Source: Geodermatophilus sabuli
Lineage (GTDB): Bacteria; Actinomycetota; Actinomycetes; Mycobacteriales; Geodermatophilaceae
Assembly (NCBI RefSeq): GCF_900215145.1
Contig: NZ_OBDO01000009.1
Location: 62,001-126,000 of the forward strand
Direction: 5' to 3'
DNA length: 64,000 nt
Each line of letters begins with the position of its first letter. The stretch's first letter is position 1. This document shows positions 62,140 through 64,000 of the stretch, piece by piece. The notes beneath the pieces are model-generated. The model was not told the origin of the DNA and did no database searches. It saw only the letters and a program-made list of their open reading frames with translations. The translations under genes were made by a program, and so were the position numbers.

Positions 62140-63692
62140 AGCCCGCTGCGGGGGTCGATCAGGTCCGGGACCGTCCAGCCCTCGGTGTCGTACTCGGACA
62201 TGCACTGGTCGACGAACGAGACGAACTCGTCGACGCGGCCGGCGGCGGTGGCTCCGAGGTAGGCGTCGACCTGGACCTGCTCGTGGTTGCCGGCGTAGTT
62301 CCGCTCGTAGAGCTCGTGCCGGCTGCCGAAGTCGGTGCCGATGGCATCCCAGGCGAGCTTGAGGACCTTGACCCGCTCCTCCGCGGAGAAGCCGTTCGAC
62401 CCGCGGACGTACTTGTCGAGGTAGGGACGCAGCTCCTCCACGCCCCAGTCCATGGCGGAGGAGTTGGTGTAGATCAGCGCGCTGGCGATGTCCTTCTGGA
62501 AGATGTCCCGGATGCGGGGGTACAGCTGCCCGCCCATGATCCGGTAGACGGTGACGGCCTCGACGTTGGGCACGTACGTGCCGTCCGACCACTTGGTGGC
62601 CCCCTGCACCATCGCGGTGACCAGCGACCAGAACAGGTGCCGGTAGGTGATCAGCTCGCCGATCCGGGTCTGCACCCCGCGGAAGTCGCGGGTCCCGGTC
62701 ATCTCCAGGCTCTTGAGCAGCACGCCGCAGAGGAAGTCCAGCTTCACCGCGTAGCGGATGCAGCCCTGCAGGAGTCCGCGCCAGATGAACCCGGAGCCCA
62801 TGTAGAACTCCGAGGCCTTGTCCGGGTCGTAGCAGAAGACGTTCTCCCACGGGACGAAGACGTTGTCGAAGATGAAGACCGAGTCGTTCTCGTCCAGGCG
62901 GCTGGACAGGGGGTTGTCGAACGGGCTGCCGGTCCGCCCGGCGGCGTACTCGTAGGAGGGCCGGCTGATCAGCTTCACTCCCGGCGTCGCCATGGGGACG
63001 GCGAACATCGCCGAGAACTCCTTGGTCTTGATCGGGGTGGGCGAGTAGTTGCCGATGAAGTTGTACTGGCACAGGACGGAGCCGGTGGCCACGACCTTGG
63101 CGCCGGAGACGAAGAGACCCGCGTCGGTCTCCTTCTCGACGTGCATGTACACGTCCTTGACCTGCTCCATCGCCTTGTTGCGGTCGACGGGCGGGTTGAC
63201 GATCGCGTGGTTGAAGTAGAGGACCTTCTCCTGGCCCTCCTTGTACAAACGGCGCGCGTTGTCCTGGAACGGCGCGTAGTACTCGGTGTTGGAGCCGAGG
63301 GTGGAGAGGAAGCCGGCCTTGTAGTCCGGCGTGCGGCCCATGAAGCCGTAGGTCTGCCGGGCCCACTCGGCGCAGGCATCGGCGCCCGCCTGCAGCTCCG
63401 CGATGGAGTAGGGCGCCTTGAAGAAGGCGTGGGTGAACCCGCCGTTGCCCGTGTCGGTCGGCACGATCAGCTTCTGGTTGCGGCTCTCGTCGTGCAGTGC
63501 GTCGTAGAGGCGGGCGATCATCCGCGTGCTGTTGCGGAACGCCGGGTGGGCCGTGACGTCCTCGACCCGCTCACCGCGGAACCACACCTCGCGGCCGTCG
63601 CGCAGGCTCTCGAGGTACTCGTCCCCCGTCTGGGGCCGGGTGGTGACGGGCTCGGGCATGGTCGTGGGCTCGGACAACAGTTGCTCGGTCAT
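62136..63692 (-). CDS. HpaB-type flavin-dependent monooxygenase
   Basis: A 518-residue oxygenase component of the 4-hydroxyphenylacetate 3-monooxygenase/chlorophenol monooxygenase family, which uses free FADH2 from a separate reductase. Family blocks are [22 protein letters not shown] at the start (in outline), [35 protein letters not shown], the [27 protein letters not shown] substrate/flavin region (in outline) and [20 protein letters not shown] near the end. No reductase gene is in view. It is the first gene of the operon; ATG 63692. Confidence 0.9.
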   Translation of the reverse strand: MTEQLLSEPTTMPEPVTTRPQTGDEYLESLRDGREVWFRGERVEDVTAHPAFRNSTRMIARLYDALHDESRNQKLIVPTDTGNGGFTHAFFKAPYSIAELQAGADACAEWARQTYGFMGRTPDYKAGFLSTLGSNTEYYAPFQDNARRLYKEGQEKVLYFNHAIVNPPVDRNKAMEQVKDVYMHVEKETDAGLFVSGAKVVATGSVLCQYNFIGNYSPTPIKTKEFSAMFAVPMATPGVKLISRPSYEYAAGRTGSPFDNPLSSRLDENDSVFIFDNVFVPWENVFCYDPDKASEFYMGSGFIWRGLLQGCIRYAVKLDFLCGVLLKSLEMTGTRDFRGVQTRIGELITYRHLFWSLVTAMVQGATKWSDGTYVPNVEAVTVYRIMGGQLYPRIRDIFQKDIASALIYTNSSAMDWGVEELRPYLDKYVRGSNGFSAEERVKVLKLAWDAIGTDFGSRHELYERNYAGNHEQVQVDAYLGATAAGRVDEFVSFVDQCMSEYDTEGWTVPDLIDPRSGL

Positions 63693-64000
63693 GTCTGCTC
63701 CTCAGGTGTAGCCGGTCGTGGGCTCGGGCTGGACGGTCCGGTGGGCGAGACGGGAAGCCCCGTGGGGAGCCTTGGCAGACCGCCGGATCGACGGCAGAGT
63801 GACCTGCCTGAGCCGGCGGGCGCCGTGGCTTCCCGGGGTTGGCGTGGCGCTGAACGTACTCAGCGATGCATACAAGTCAAGCGGTCGCTGCATACACAAA
63901 ATCTGTTGCCTGTATGCACTGCACGTCGGTGCACGGCCACCCGTGTCGGCGACCCGCTACTCTGCGACAGCCGGCGATCGTGATCCACCGACGCCCAGCC
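63693..64000. other. Promoter region of the catabolic operon
   Basis: 308 bases without a gene. The part from about 63850 to 63930 has much lower GC than the rest of the window and holds the three TGCATACA-type half-sites described separately. The window ends before any divergent regulator gene can be seen. Confidence 0.6.
63867..63918. promoter_or_regulatory. Operator with three TGCATACA half-sites
   Basis: TGCATACA at 63867-63874 and 63889-63896 and its inverse TGTATGCA at 63911-63918 are spaced exactly 22 bases start to start, two turns of the helix. The last two form an inverted repeat with a 14-base spacer. Such sites fit a GntR-, IclR- or MarR-type repressor for the HpaB operon, about 175 bases from its start. 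Confidence 0.7.

Overview
The window is very GC-rich, almost fully coding, and uses G/C at nearly every third codon position. It carries actinobacterial markers: the mycothiol deacetylase MshB, the 55-residue DUF3117 protein, a short sulfur leader peptide with the HIDL...CR signature, the sir/zinc-ribbon/cysH set, a DivIVA-domain protein and a seven-iron ferredoxin beside dapC. A spore-photoproduct-lyase-family protein, carotenoid-type enzymes and the overall gene style point to Geodermatophilaceae (Blastococcus, Geodermatophilus or Modestobacter). The phylum is well supported; the family is inference. I saw no tRNA, rRNA, CRISPR array, transposase or phage gene.

Layout. 1-5.8 kb: the end of a membrane protein, a hairpin cluster, signal peptidase I, a radical-SAM photoproduct-lyase-like protein, a PAS-GAF-PP2C phosphatase and a three-gene envelope operon. 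5.8-15.6 kb: a phytoene-desaturase-like oxidoreductase, an operon of DUF3117, leucyl aminopeptidase and a Rossmann-type protein, the DNA glycosylase Tag, a GT39-type glycosyltransferase, and an esterase with a DMT exporter. 15.6-21.8 kb: DUF2243, CtaG and a TfoX-like protein, an ATPase/DUF234 protein on a lower-GC promoter, a membrane ORF with no proper stop, and a five-gene operon led by dapE. 21.8-30.7 kb: lysine genes (dapE and dapD divergent; fdxA-dapC-kinase), a hydrolase, a lysozyme-like protein, a GNAT protein and mshB. 30.7-37 kb: a perfect 86-bp tandem repeat and a dpp/opp-type peptide ABC operon. 37-43.4 kb: CsbD, a DUF559 protein, an SRPBCC-NUDIX fusion, and an assimilatory sulfur block (Rrf2 regulator, cysC, leader peptide, sulfite reductase, zinc ribbon, cysH). 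43.4-54.6 kb: a PhoX-type phosphatase with a candidate PHO box, a frameshifted HipA-like kinase with DUF3037, an ABC-2 exporter, an FNT channel, a CrtA-like protein, a cupin, a GNAT protein, and a molybdopterin oxidoreductase with a flavin reductase. 54.6-58.3 kb: sdhCAB. 58.3-64 kb: a leftward catabolic operon.

The most unusual locus is 58314-64000. A flavin-dependent HpaB-type monooxygenase, one reading frame joining an alpha/beta-hydrolase to a RidA-type deaminase, an FAH-family enzyme and an Amt-fold membrane protein that appears to lack the pore histidines are packed on one strand behind three TGCATACA-type half-sites spaced 22 bp apart. I infer an inducible pathway that opens an aromatic or N-heterocyclic ring and has its own transporter; the substrate is unknown.

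Recurrent small structures are a second theme. Three hairpins of related design sit directly after the stop codons of dapD, cysH and sdhB, with stems that differ in sequence but stay paired in the two best copies. Other palindromes and repeats occur at 588-717, 7355-7416, 24104-24137, 37406-37429, 30691-31034 and 39016-39066.
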